Assembly: GCA_023846275.1 (NCBI GenBank)
Contig: JAIUJO010001110.1
Span: forward strand, 151,001 to 215,000
DNA from: Vanilla planifolia
Taxonomy: Eukaryota; Streptophyta; Magnoliopsida; Asparagales; Orchidaceae
Direction of reading: 5' to 3'
Length of the DNA stretch: 64,000 nucleotides
The translations under genes were made by a program, and so were the position numbers. Every line of letters starts with the position of its first letter. Position 1 is the first letter of the stretch. Positions 1-13,251 of the stretch are shown here, piece by piece. The notes under the pieces were generated by a model. The model ran no database searches and was not told where the DNA came from. It saw only the letters and a program-made list of their open reading frames with translations.

Positions 1-1020
1 TGAAGTCATAAGGAATTAAAAGAGTTATTAATCATAAATAATAAGAAAGTTTTATTTTAATATGATGTAGACGGTACCCAAAATTCAATAAGATGGATAG
101 GTTACATAAAAATAAAATTGTGGTTTCATAGTAATATAAGAAAATGTAAATAAAAAGTTTGATAATATAAGATAAATTGTATGAAAAAGTTGTTTTCAAA
201 AATAATAAAGGGATCAAGTATAGCATCTTAGAGCATAAAATTAGATAATAATCAAAATATCTCACAAAAGATCCAAATTCTATTAAAAATAAAATATGTC
301 AAAAATTTTAAATTTAATTTCAAATTGGATAGACCTTATTGGGGTTAATCAAAGAATATTTATTTTTTTAATTAGAAATGGATTGGAATTATTACAAATT
401 AACCAAATAAATAAGCATAATGAATCATTAATTAATATTTTAAACATAATTAAATATATTTAAGATAAAATAAGATAAATTAAGGAAATGTAACATAATT
501 GAACAAAAGTAATGTGATGGTCACATCAGAGAAGGATTAAGGTTTCATATTAATTTAACCAAGTCAAATAAAAATATTTGAGGCAAATAATATAAATACT
601 ATAGGAAAGTTGCATTCCAATATACTAAGAAGATAAGGTATAACATATTAAATCATCAAATCATCTACAAAATGAAATGCATTGTAAAACAAGAGAGAAT
701 CTAAAAGCTATAACATTTTAAAATAGAACATTAAATATTTAATTAGATAGATATCATTTAAGTGAGTGCATTTGAATGAGATCTCGTTTGGAATTACTAT
801 GAATTGTCAAAGAAGCAAAGCATACTAAATAAAAAATTATTACTATAATATCAAGTAAATATATAGTAAAACTAAAATAATATAAATTAAATCAATGAAA
901 TATATCTAAATCAAAGCTTTACAAATGTCACATGAGAGGAGATTTATAGTATCATAATAGTATAACTAATTTAATGTGAAAAGTTTAGAAAAATGACACA
1001 AATTTTATAGGAAAGGTTCG
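1..1020 (+). repeat. Diverged ~410-bp satellite array, forward orientation (left edge)
   Basis: This is non-coding tandem repeat DNA. The reference box is read at about 205 (GGGATCAAGTATAGCATC) and about 625 (AAGATAAGGTATAACAT), a spacing of about 420 bp. Between them lie, in order, a GGATAG...TTATTGGGGTTAATC segment, an AT-rich stretch, a GATGGTCACATCAGAGAAGG element near 515 and an AACCAAGTCAAA box near 558. The same order recurs across the whole window. The open frame at 32-265 on the minus strand follows the monomer phase and has no recognisable domain. The monomer is cut by the window edge. I see no gene here. Confidence 0.85.
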
Positions 1021-1505
1021 GACAATTTTTCTCATTTCTTCAAATGCTTTGGTTTTATTTTGTCATATTTCAATGAAGCTCTAAATCTCCATTCCAATGA
1101 CCTTCACAGTGTTTTGTATTTATTATGTCATATTGTCTTAATTTATCAAATTTAATATTTGATACATACTTATTTAATATTAAAATAACAAATATTATTA
1201 TTTGTGAATTTATAATAGTAAAACAAAGTATTTACAAAATATTTAATTCAAAATTTTTATAATTTGCTTTATTTTTCTTTGGCATATTTTATGAGATATT
1301 TCAATTTTTACTTCATTTAAAAATTATGGATGGTACAATATATACCTTTAGTATCTTAGAATGCAAATTTCTTATTTAATTTATCTCATTTCATCAATAT
1401 TCTAGCATTGAGTTTGTTTTGTTACGATGAAATTGTAATTCCCCTTCTTGTAACCTTTACATTTCTTTGAATTTCAAATACTAATTTCTCTAATCTAATC
1501 TTTAC
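1021..1505 (-). repeat. Single satellite monomer in inverted orientation
   Basis: Within an otherwise forward tract, one monomer and a little more reads in the opposite direction. CTCATTTCTTCAAATGCTTT at about 1,039 and a GAAGCTCTAAATCTCC run near 1,074 are reverse-orientation words. GGCATATTTTATGAGATATT near 1,280, TATCTTAGAATGC near 1,352 and TTGTAACCTTTACATTTC near 1,448 follow in the order typical of the reversed block. Forward order resumes after about 1,505 with AAATTACTAAATAAAAAAC. The left breakpoint lies near the GAAAGTT/AACTTTC part of the monomer and the right one lies just past box B. Boundaries are by eye, plus or minus about 15 bp. Confidence 0.75.
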
Positions 1506-4500
1506 ACAAATTACTAAATAAAAAACATTTTATTGTTTTAATATTAATTAAATACATTAAAAATATAAAAGTTAAAATCATAAGTACATTAATATAACCA
1601 AATCAAAGGTATGTAAGCACGACATGAGAAAAGAATTAGAGTTTCATACTAATAATGTAAACTTAAAGTAAAAAATGCAAAATTTAGATAAATTGCACAT
1701 GAAAATTTTGTTTTAGGACTTCTAGATCGAGTTGGCATCCTATATCATCAAATCAGGTGCAAATTGAAATACCTTATAAATATGCTAAAACCTTTGGAAA
1801 TAAAATAATTTAAAATATAGAAAATAAAATTCATTTTGATAGTAATAGTTGAGATGAGTCCAATATAGTTTATTTTGTCTTGATCAAGTCTTTTTTAAAA
1901 TTACTATGAATTTTGAATTTAAATTACAAAAGTAAATAATAAACTATTATTTTAATATTAAGTGAATATAAAATGGCTAAATCGCGAGAACGTAAAACAA
2001 TGTTTTATCAAAAGGACATATTTTTCACAAAAAAAGGAGAATTAGGGAGCTTCATAATAAAAAACCAAATCAAAGTCAAATATTTACATAAGTTCGAGAA
2101 ATTATCAAGTAAGATATTAATCAAAATATTTCACAAAGCATACACAAAACTATAAAAAATAAAATAGTTATAAAAATAACGAAATATTATTTAATTGGAT
2201 ACAACTCATTAACATGAGTTAATTGATATTTATTTCATGTCGATCACACTTCATCTTGAATTACGTCAAATTAAAAAAATTATGTAATGAAAAATAAAAA
2301 AGAAATTATTCAAATATCAAGTAAAATATGTATTAGACACACTAGAGAATATTTAGAGTTACAATGTAGTACATCTAAATTAAAAAAAAAATTTAAAAAT
2401 GGGATAAATTTCATGGGTATGTTTTCTACCAAGATACTAAGAGCAGGATGAGTGTAACATCCTTGATTACTAAATTAGTATGTATAACATTATCGCATAA
2501 AGAATGCAAAAACCTTTGAAAATAAAATATTTAAAAATATAACAATAAACATTTAATTTGATAGAGCTCATTGAGACACGTTCAATGACATTATTTCATC
2601 TCGATAAGAAAAAATTTAGAATTAATGTGATTCATTAATGGAAATAAGGATAAATAGTAAAATATTATTTCTCTAGCATCAGTCTATTAGATAATAAAAT
2701 TAAAATGAGATAAATCGAAGTAATGAAATAAAACCAAATTAAAGTGATGTAAGTGTCACATAGGAGGTGATTTAGAATTACATAGTTATATCATAAAAAT
2801 CAAAGCAAGACATTTGAAGAATTGAGATAAGGTTTATTGGAGAGTTGCATTCTAAGAGACTAGAGTGATGTAGTAAAATATCATTAACCATCAAGTCAAG
2901 CATGACTTGAAAATTCTCTTAAAGCTTATGAAAAACCTAGAAAGCAAAATGTTTAAAGATAGAGAAATAAACATTTTTTTGATAATGCTCATTATGAGAT
3001 TCCAATGATGTTTATGTTGCCTTAATCAAACAACATTTGTTATTACTAAAAATTTTAGAAATTAAATAAGAATAAATAACAAAATAATATTATTTTAAAG
3101 TTAAGAAAAAATATATTAAAAAAAGATATGATAAAAAAATAAAAGTGATGTGAAGTTTATAAGACATAACAGTAAGAGTTATAAAATAATATAACTAAAT
3201 AAAAAATATATATTTAAAGAAATAAGATAAATTTTACAAAAAATTACACTCCATTATATCAAAAAGCTCATGTCTAACATTATCAATTACGAAATTAGTT
3301 ATGGATCAAAATGTAACATAAAGCGTGTTAAAATCTTTGAAAAGCATGCATTAAAATATGGAAACCCACTTTTAATTTTATAGAATTCATCAAGACAAGT
3401 CCAACATTTTTTGTTTCATTTCGATCAAACAATGTTGAGAGTTATTAATGTTAAAAAGTGAGTAAATAATATTGATTTTTTTTTAAAATTTTAAGTATAA
3501 TGATATTAAAAGCTGAATGATAAACATTTAAACAATATAATATGCCAAATAAATGCCATGTAAAGGTTACTTGAGTGGAGGTTTAGAGTTAATCAGTGAT
3601 ATAGTAGAATCAAAGTAAAATATTTCAAGAATTAAGATAAGTTGTACAAGAAAGTTACATTCTATAATACTAAAGAGATTGAGTATAACATCCCAGATCA
3701 TCAAATCTAATATAAGTTGAAATGTCTCATTAAAAGGAATAAAAAATGAAATAAATAAAATTATATTAATGAATATTTAATTATATCGAACTGTTAAAGA
3801 TGATTCCAATGACACTTATTCTTTCTAGAATGGACACCATTTGGAATTATTATAAATTAGTAAAGTCAATAAGTATAAATAAATAAAACATTATGTCGGT
3901 ATAGATGAAAGCTGAAATGAGAAAAATTGAAGTAATGTAGTACAACAAAATAAGAATGATGTACATGCCACGATAAGGGATTTTTAGTTGAAAGAAGGAT
4001 TTTAATATGCTAAAGAGTTCAAGCAATAAATTCTTGATCATTAAGTCAAGTACAAATTAGAATTACTCATAAAATATGTGAAATAAATAAAAAAAATATT
4101 TAATAATAAGTTCAAAATTTAATTATTTATAGCTCGTTGATCTAAGCTGAATGGCATTTGTAATAGTACAAATTACTAAAATAAGAAAATATAAAGAATA
4201 CTAAAGTGTTTCATTAATTGTAAATATATGATTAAATTGAAATGAGAAAAGTCAAAACAATATAATGTATCAAAATCAAGGTGATCTAAATGTCACATAA
4301 TAGGAGAATTAGAATTTCATAATCATATAATCAAATTATTAAGAAAATTGTTGAAGAAATGAGAATATTGTATTTGAAAGTTGAGTTGTTATATACTAAT
4401 AAAATTGAATGTTGAATTATTGGACATCAGATAAGGTAATAATTAAAATGACTTGTAAAATGTGTCAAAGTCATTGAAAATAGAATGTAATAAATTTTAA

Positions 4501-7500
4501 ATTAAATATTTAATTTGTTAATGTTAGTCTAGATGAGTCCAACGATATTTATATAAAGTCAATTGGACCTTATTTCTAATTACTATTAAATTTAGAAGTG
4601 TATCAACATGAATTATAATAAATTATTTCTTTAAGATGAAGAAAAAAAATACAGAGTTGAATTGAGATAAATTAAAGAAATTTATTTTGAAAAATCAAGG
4701 CTACATAAAGGTCACCCAAGGCATGATTTAGAACATAGCAGTATAACTCAATCGAAGCTAAAAATTTGAAGAAACGAGATAGCTTATGCTTTAATGTTGA
4801 GTTCCAAGCAACTAAGGAGATTGAACATGAGGTCCTTGATCGACAAATATGGTACAAATTAAAATATCTCATAAACCATGCCAATCTAATGGAAATTAAA
4901 ATTTTCAAAAATAACAAAATGAATATTTATATTGATTGAGCTCAATGAGATGAGTGCAAAAAAGTTTGTTTCATCTTGATGACACCCTTTTTGGAATTTT
5001 TCAAGTTAAAAAACTAAATAAAAATAAAAAATTATTATGTTGTTATTAATTAAATATATATTATAGATATAATGGATAAATCATTGTATTCTAACTTAAT
5101 CAAATCAATGTGATAGAAAGATCACACAAGAGAAGATTTAGAATAGCTTAGTAAATGACTAAATCAATGCAAAAATTAGGTGAAATGAGATAAATTGTAT
5201 AAAAAAATTGAACTTTAAGATACAAATGACATCGAGTGTAACATCATTAATCATGAAAAATTGTATGAATCAAAGTACCTCACAAAGCTTACGAAATTAA
5301 TGGAATTTTATTTTAGAATATAGAAATCAATTTATCAATGTGTACGCTTGCTGACAAAAATAAATAAGGATAGATAATAACAAATTATTATTTTAATGTT
5401 AAGTAAATATATATTGAACCTATAACTAGATAAATTGAAAAACTATAATATAATTAAATCAAGGTGATGTGAAGGTTACATGAAGGAGATTTAGAGCTGC
5501 ATAATAAAATAACAAAATCAAAAGCAAAGCTTTGAAGAATTAAGTTAAATTTTTCAAGAAAAATTGCATTCCAATGTATTAAGGAGACCTAATATAAGAT
5601 CCTATTTCGTAAACTCTAGCTAGAATTAAAATTTCTCATGAAACATGCAAAAGAAAAGATATTTATGGAAAAAATTGAATATTAAATTATGTAGAGCTTC
5701 TTAAGACATGCTTGACAAAATTTTGTTCATCATAATAAGACATCATTGGGAATAATATGAATTACAAAATTATATACGCATAAGAAATAAATTAAATCAT
5801 TGTAATATAAAAAAATGAAAAGGTTACAAAGCTCACATGATAGAAGTTTTAAAGCTACATAATGACATAACAAACTCAAAGCAAAAGAATTGAGGAATTG
5901 AACAAAATATTTTGGGAAACCTACATTCTAATATGAAAATAAGATTAATTAGAAAATCTTTGATAGTCAAAGAAAGTACAAATAAAATTACCTAATGAAA
6001 CATTCTAAAAAGTAAAAAAAATATTTTAAGAAGAAAGAAATGAATATTTATTTGGACTTCACTAAGCGAGTCGAGACAAACGACTTTTGTTTAGTTTATA
6101 TGAGACATCATTTGAAATTTTTGCAAATTGTTAATGTAAATATGAATCAATAATAATAAATTATTATTATTATTATTATTATTATAAAATAGTTAATTTT
6201 TTTAAAAACTAAAATTAGATAAAATGATAAAATATAATATAAATATAAAATTTTGATGAAATTACATGATGTGTGCAGAAAAGGTTAATGATAAAATAAT
6301 CAAAATATCAAGCATCACCATAAATTCTTGACTCAGGTACAAAAACAAATATCTTAAAAATCTTGCCAAAAACATAAAAAAATATGAAAATATAGAAATA
6401 AATATTCAAATTTATAAAAACTTTGAAATGAGTCTAACTCCATTTGTTTTATCTTAATTACAGCTCATTTAGAATTATTATGATTACTAAATAAAAGAAG
6501 CATATAATATAATAAAAAATTATTTTGATAGAAAGCAAACTTATATTAACGTTGACTATGGGAAACGTAATTTATTATCAAATTAGGTACAAATTGACTA
6601 TTTTGTAAAATGCTCTAATAAATTTTTTTTTAAATTATAAAAAATTAATCTTTAATTAGATTAAGCTCACTTAGATTAATGTAATGATGTTTTTGTCTTA
6701 ATCACACGTCCTTAAGGCTTTTAAAAATTACCAAAGTAAATAAGAAAAGATAATGATAAATTACTATATTATTTTTAAGTAAATAAATATTAAAGTTAAG
6801 ATAAGATAAGTTGAAGAAAAAGTAATTATAAATTATTATTTCAGATATGGTTGAAATACATAACACACATAAAATTTGATACAAGTAAGATGAAATGTAT
6901 GAGAAAGTTACATTCCAAGTGTAGCATCCTCTATCATAAAATTTGATACAAGTAGAAATGCTTTGTTTAGTATGCCAAATCCTTTAAAAATAAACATTTA
7001 AAAATATAAAAGTAAAAATTTAATTGGATAATGTTCATTAAGGCTAGTAAGATTACACTTATTTCATCTCATTAAGACTTTGTTTGGAGTTACAATATAT
7101 TACAAAAGTAAAAAAGCATAAATTGTAGAAAACTATTTTTTTAATAAAAAGGAAATCTATATTTAAGTTGAAATATGATAAAGTAAAGAAAAGTAATGCA
7201 AGCAAATTAAAGAAACATAATGTTCACCCAATAAAAGAGTTAGAGTTTCATATTAATATAACTAAATCAATGTCAGAGTTTTGAAAAAAATCAGAAAAAG
7301 TATAAGAGAAATCTACTTTTTGGGATACTAAAGATATCTAGTGTATATCCTCATTTGTGAAGTCAATTATTAAATCAAAATGACAAGTAAAGCAAGGTAA
7401 AATCCTAAAAAATAAAATATAAAAAATAATAGAAAAAAATATTTTATTTGTTAGATCTCATCAAAATGATTTCATTAATGTTTCTTCGAAATCAACCATG

Positions 7501-10500
7501 GTTGTTTTAGAAATTTTTTAGAATCGCAAAAGAAAATAATCATAAAATATAATAAATAATTATTTTTGATCTAGTATTAATATAACTAAGTTGAAATGAT
7601 ATTAATTAAAATAATGTAATATAAGAAAATTAAAGTAATATATTATTCGCATGAGAGGAGATTTAGCATTCCATAAAAATAAAGGCAAATTGAATTGAAA
7701 TAGTTGAAGAAACAAGAAAAAAGTTATGAGAAAGCTAAATTTAAATATGCAAAGGAGATCAAGTGCAATACCATTCATCATTAAAAAGGGTACGAATTGA
7801 AGAGCCTAATAAAACAAATCAAAAATCTTAAAAAATATTTAAAAATATATAAATAATTATTTAATATGTAAAAGCTAAAGATCAGTATAAAGTCATTTGT
7901 TTCATGTCAATTGAACCTATTTTTTATTTACTACAAGTTATTAAGTAAATAAGTATAACAAATAATAAAATTTTAATTTACTAAAAAACAAATGTATATT
8001 AAAAAAAAAATGAGACAAATTGAGAAAAAGTAATATGATCAAATCAATGTGATGTAAAGCTCACACAAGAATAAAATTAGAGGTAGATAATAATATGAGC
8101 AAATAAAAAAATTGTTTGAAAAAATAAAAAAATTTAATAGAAAAGTTGCAACTAAGATATTAAGGATATCAACTGCAAGGTCCTCAATCATCAAATTTGG
8201 TATGAATGGAAATGTCTCATAAACCATTCAAAAACTATAAAAATTAAAATATTTAAAACTATTAATTAAATATTTACTTGGATAGAACTCATTCAGGCAA
8301 GTTCAACAACATTTATTTCATCTCTATTAGACCTCATTTTGCAATATTAGTATAAAAAAATATTTTGACTTAAATAATAATATTTTTTTAAATATTAAAT
8401 AATTGTTTATCAAATCTAAAATGAAATAGATAGAAGCATTGTAATATATACAAATCAACACAATGTAGATGTCACATAAGAGTAGAATAAGAATTTATAG
8501 AAATATAACCAAATAAAACAAAATAGTTTAAGAAATGTGATAAAATGTTTAAGAATGATTCATTCCAAGATACGAAAGAGATTTACTATAACATTTTTAA
8601 TCATAAAATTATTATCAATTAAATTACCTAAAAATATGCGTTAAATTTTAATAAATTAAAATATTCCAAAATATTATAAAAGAATATTTTGTTTGATAGA
8701 GCTTATTAAAGTTGGTCCAATGACCTTTTTAATCTTAATTAGATATTATTAGGAGTTTTTGTAAATTATATAAAAAAATTAGCAAATATTATAATAAAGA
8801 ATCATTTTTATAAATAGTTAAAATATATTATAAAGTACAAGTGAAATAAATTATGCTAGTGTCATATTTCATAACTAAAGAGACATAATGGCCACAAGTG
8901 TGGAGATAAATTGTTATATTATAATATATCCAAAACAAAGCAAAAAAATAAATAAATGAGATAAATTTTACAAGAAAGCATGTGAAAATACTAAAGAATA
9001 AAATATTTTGAAAATATTTAAAAGTGAATATTCAATTTGTTAACACATATTAAGTTTAGTCAAATGACATATTTTATTTCAATTGGACATCATTTGAAAT
9101 TATTGTGAATTACTAAAATAAATACATTAAATAATAATAAAATGTTATTTAAATATTACATTAATATATATTCAAAGTGAAATTGATTAAATTGAAGAAA
9201 TATAATTTAACTAAATTAAAGCAAAGTAAAGGTCACAAAATATCAGGTTTTGTGTTACATGGTAATATAAAATAATATAACTAAAAAATTTAAAAAAATG
9301 TGTTGAATTTAAGGGGAATGATTCATTCAATGGTACTAAAGAAATACAATATAATATCATTGATCATTAAATATCATAAGAATTGAAAGGTCTCTTAAAT
9401 AATGTAAAAAACATAAAAAATAATTTTTTAAAAAATATTTAAAAAATAATAATTCATTGGATAAAGCATGTTGAGGCAAGGTTGGTGATAGTTTCACGTT
9501 GATAAGAGCTCCTTTGAAATTTCCACTAGTTTTGAAAGAAAATAAGCATAAATAATTTTGAAGTATTACTTTAATAGAAAGTATTTATGCACTAAAACAT
9601 AAATAAGGTAAATTGAGGCAATGTAATCTAACAAAATCACACTAATGTAAATGTTACAAGGGATGAGAAATAGAGTTTCATAGTAATTTGTCCAAATCAA
9701 AATTATAAAGTTGAACAAATAATAAAAATTATATAAGTAATTTGCAATCTGAGATACTAAGGAGATTAAGTGAAATATAATCGATCATCAAATATGGTGT
9801 AGATAAATATATCTCTTAAAGTCCTCCATATCTAAAAAAAATAAAATATTTAAAAATATCAAAAATAAATATTTAATTAAATAGAGCTCATTGAGATTAG
9901 ACCAATAACAATTGTTTTGCATTGATCCACCATCATTTAGAATTATTACAAAATACAAATTTGTATAAGCATAAATAATTATAAATTATTTATTTAATAT
10001 TTGTAAATATATTTTAAAGTTGAATGAGAAAAATTAATGTGATATATTATAACTAAATAAAAGTGATTTAAACATCACAAATGAGGAGATTTGGAATAAC
10101 AAAGTAACATTAATAAAAAAATTCAAAGAAATAAGATAAATTTTCTTGGAGATAGCATTACAAGACATTAAAGGGATCAAGTGTAACATTCTTTAATTAT
10201 CAAATTAGGTATGAATCAAAATATTTTATAAAACATACCAAAATCATATAAAATTTATTTTTAAAAAATTTTAAAAACTATTTAATTAGAAAACGGTCAT
10301 TGAAGCATGTCAAATAATCTCAATCAATCAACAATTGTAGTTACTTCATTTTACAAAAAACATTAGCCTAAATAAGTATAAAATATTATCTTAATGTTAA
10401 ATAATTCAATATAATGTTGAAATGAGAAAAATTTAAGAATTAAAAATAACGAAATGTAAGCAATGTGAATCTTATGAGAGAGGAGATTTAGAAATAGTAA

Positions 10501-12745
10501 TAAAATAAAATCAAAGTAAACAGTTTGAAGAAAAAAAGATATATTATATGAGAAAGTTTCTTTCTAAAATACAAAAGATGTGGAATGTAACATACTTGAT
10601 CATAAAGTAAAGTACAAATTGAAATGCCTTGTAAAGACTTACAATCTTTTGTTTTAACTTAATTAGGCTTAGCTTAGAAATAATAAAAATTAGAAAGCTA
10701 AATAAAAATAAAAAATAATAAATTTTATTTTAAAATTATGAAATTTATATTAATTCTAAAATTAGATAAACTATACCAATGTAATATATTTAAATCAAGG
10801 TAATGCAAAGGTCATAAAAGAAAAGAATTAGAGTTTCATAATAATATAAACAAATTAAAGAGAAAACTTTGAAAGAATAAGATAAAGTGCACAAAAAGTT
10901 CCAATCCAAGATACTATATTGATCAAGTGCAACATTCTTGACAATCAAATTAAGTACAAACAAAAATATCTCATAAAGCATAAAAATATTAGAAAAATAA
11001 AATATTTAAAATTGTCCAAGTAAATATATAGTTTCATAGACCTCATTGGGAAGAGTCTAACTTTTTTTCATTTTGATTGGACATATTTTGCAATTACTAT
11101 AAATTAATAGAGTAATTAAGAATAAATAATATCAAATTTCTATTTTAATATTTTAAAAATATACTAAATTGATATGACATAATGTGAAGTAATCTAATAT
11201 AACCAAATCAAAGTGTTGTGAAAATCACACTAGATTAGAGTGAAATAGTAATATAGCAAAAACAAAATGAGAACATTAAAGAAATAAAATAAATTTTATG
11301 AAAACATTGCGTTCCAAGATGCTAAGAAGATCGAGCATGGTATCGTTCATTATCAAAATAGGTATGAATGAACATTTCTCATACAACATGAAAAAACAAA
11401 ATAAAATAAAAAAATTTTGAAAAATATTAATGTGAATTAGTTAGATGTCATCATGGCCATTTTTATTTTATTTGTTTTGTCTCAATCCAACCTCAATTAG
11501 AATTATTGGGAATTATAAAAGTAAACATACACAAATAATATAAATTAATACTTCAAAAAAATGCTATATATATTGTCGATTATTTGAAATAAATAGCACT
11601 AAGGTAATATAAATAAATCAAACTAATATAATAGTCACAAGAGATGAAAATTAAAGTTTCAAAGTAATATAACAAATTAAAATTCCAATATTTGGATAAA
11701 TGAGTTAAATTATTTTAGAACATTGAATTCAATAATACTACATAGATTCAGTGTAACATTTTAGATAGTGAACTCAAGTAGCACTCAAAATATCTTATAA
11801 AACATGTAAAAATCATAGCATTAAAATATTTAAACGATAAAATAGATGCTTAATTTGATAGGGCTTGTTACTTTTGTTTTTGTGAGTGAGACCTCACTTG
11901 AAATTATTATTGACAAAAAATTAAATATGTTAAATTAATAATAAATTATCATTTTAATGATCAATAAATAAGTATGAAAGCAAAAAATTAGATGATTTGA
12001 AGTATTGTAATATAATAAAATCAATATGTTGTAAATGTCACATGATAAGAGATTTAGAGTTACATGGTATTTTAATTAAAAAACTAAAACATTTGGAGAG
12101 ATGTGAAAAATTTTAAAGGAAAGTTGCATTCAAAAATACTTAAGAGATTTAGTCTAAATGCCTCAATCACCAAATCAAGTGTGATAGAAAATTATTAATA
12201 AAACATGCAATTCCATTAGAAAATTTAACATAAAAAATTTTAATATGGATATATCTTATGATAAAACACTTAAGATGACTCCAACAACCTTTGTTTTGTC
12301 TCGGTTAGATCTTGATTAGAATTACTATAAATTGAAAAATTATATAATCATAAATGATAAAAGAAATATTATTCTAATGTTAGTAATATCTACTACCCAT
12401 AAAATAAGAAAAAAAGATGAAGGAGTGTTCTATAAACAATCAAAAGGACGTAAAAGACAAATGAAAGGAGATTGATAATTTTAATGTAATATAAACAATT
12501 AAATAAAAAAATAGAACAAATGAGATAAATAAAGGGTAACCACCTTGACAGTGAAATAAGGAATGAAAAAAATTCTTATAAATTGTGCTAATCCCATTGA
12601 AAGTAAAATATTTAAATATATAAAAATAATTATTATAAAAGATAAAGCAAATCAAGACTTGTCTAGCTAGTTTTTTTCATCTAAATCAAACCACATTTGG
12701 AATTCTTGGGAATTTATAAAATAAATAGGCATAAATAAATATTAT
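1506..12745 (+). repeat. Diverged ~410-bp satellite array, forward orientation
   Basis: About 28 monomers in one orientation. Approximate positions of the reference box, read by eye, are 1,720; 2,440; 2,860; 3,270; 3,680; 4,010; 4,405; 4,815; 5,225; 5,585; 5,950; 6,300; 6,580; 6,920; 7,340; 7,755; 8,165; 8,580; 8,990; 9,350; 9,765; 10,180; 10,585; 10,920; 11,325; 11,740; 12,145 and 12,540. Most intervals are 400-420 bp. Shorter ones (about 330 at 3,680-4,010 and 280 at 6,300-6,580) look like internally deleted units, and the 1,720-2,440 gap holds one poorly preserved copy. The recurring words are AACCAAATCAAAG, GAGGAGATTTAGAGTT, GAGATAAATTGTA, TTGATCATCAAAT, GGATAGAGCTCATT and TTTGGAATTACTATGAATT. 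The small frames here (for example 8,039-8,227 and 10,790-10,981, minus strand) share the same monomer frame and are not genes. Confidence 0.9.
6151..6186. repeat. (ATT)n microsatellite inside a satellite monomer
   Basis: An uninterrupted ATT run follows AATAATAAATT. It sits in the AT box of the monomer, where ordinary copies have AATAATAAATTATTATT, so it looks like a local expansion of that box. Confidence 0.9.
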
Positions 12746-13212
12746 TTTTTATTTTTTATATTTGTAATTCTCTTAGTTCCAAACCATGTCTGATGGAGAC
12801 AAACAAATTTCTTTTGTTTCATCTCGAGAAAATCTATCCAAATAATTTTTTTTTATATATATATTAAAAAATATTTTCTTCTATTTTTTTAATTATACAG
12901 GATATTTTGATTCATACCAAAATTGGTGATCGATGATCTTGTACTAAATCTCCTTGATAACATGGAATTGAATTCTTTCCTAAAATATATCAAACATTTC
13001 AAATTTTTCTTGTTTGATTTGGTGATATTAATATGTAACAAAAAATCTATCTACTTGAACTACTACAACTCCTTGATTTGGTTACATTATATTTCTCTAA
13101 ATTCGGTTATTTCTACTTTGATATGTATTTACTTAATTTTAAAAGAGTAATTTATTATTAATCTATGTTTATTTAAACATGTAATTTACAATAATTCTAA
13201 AGAAATTTTCTT

Positions 13213-13251
13213 TATATATGCATGTATGTATGTATATATGTATGTATGTAT
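13213..13251. repeat. (ATGT)n / TA microsatellite
   Basis: A run of TATATATG, then ATGT repeats, TATATATG and ATGT repeats again, lies near the AT box of a reversed monomer. It probably contributes to the unusually long interval (about 530 bp) between reference boxes here. Confidence 0.85.
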
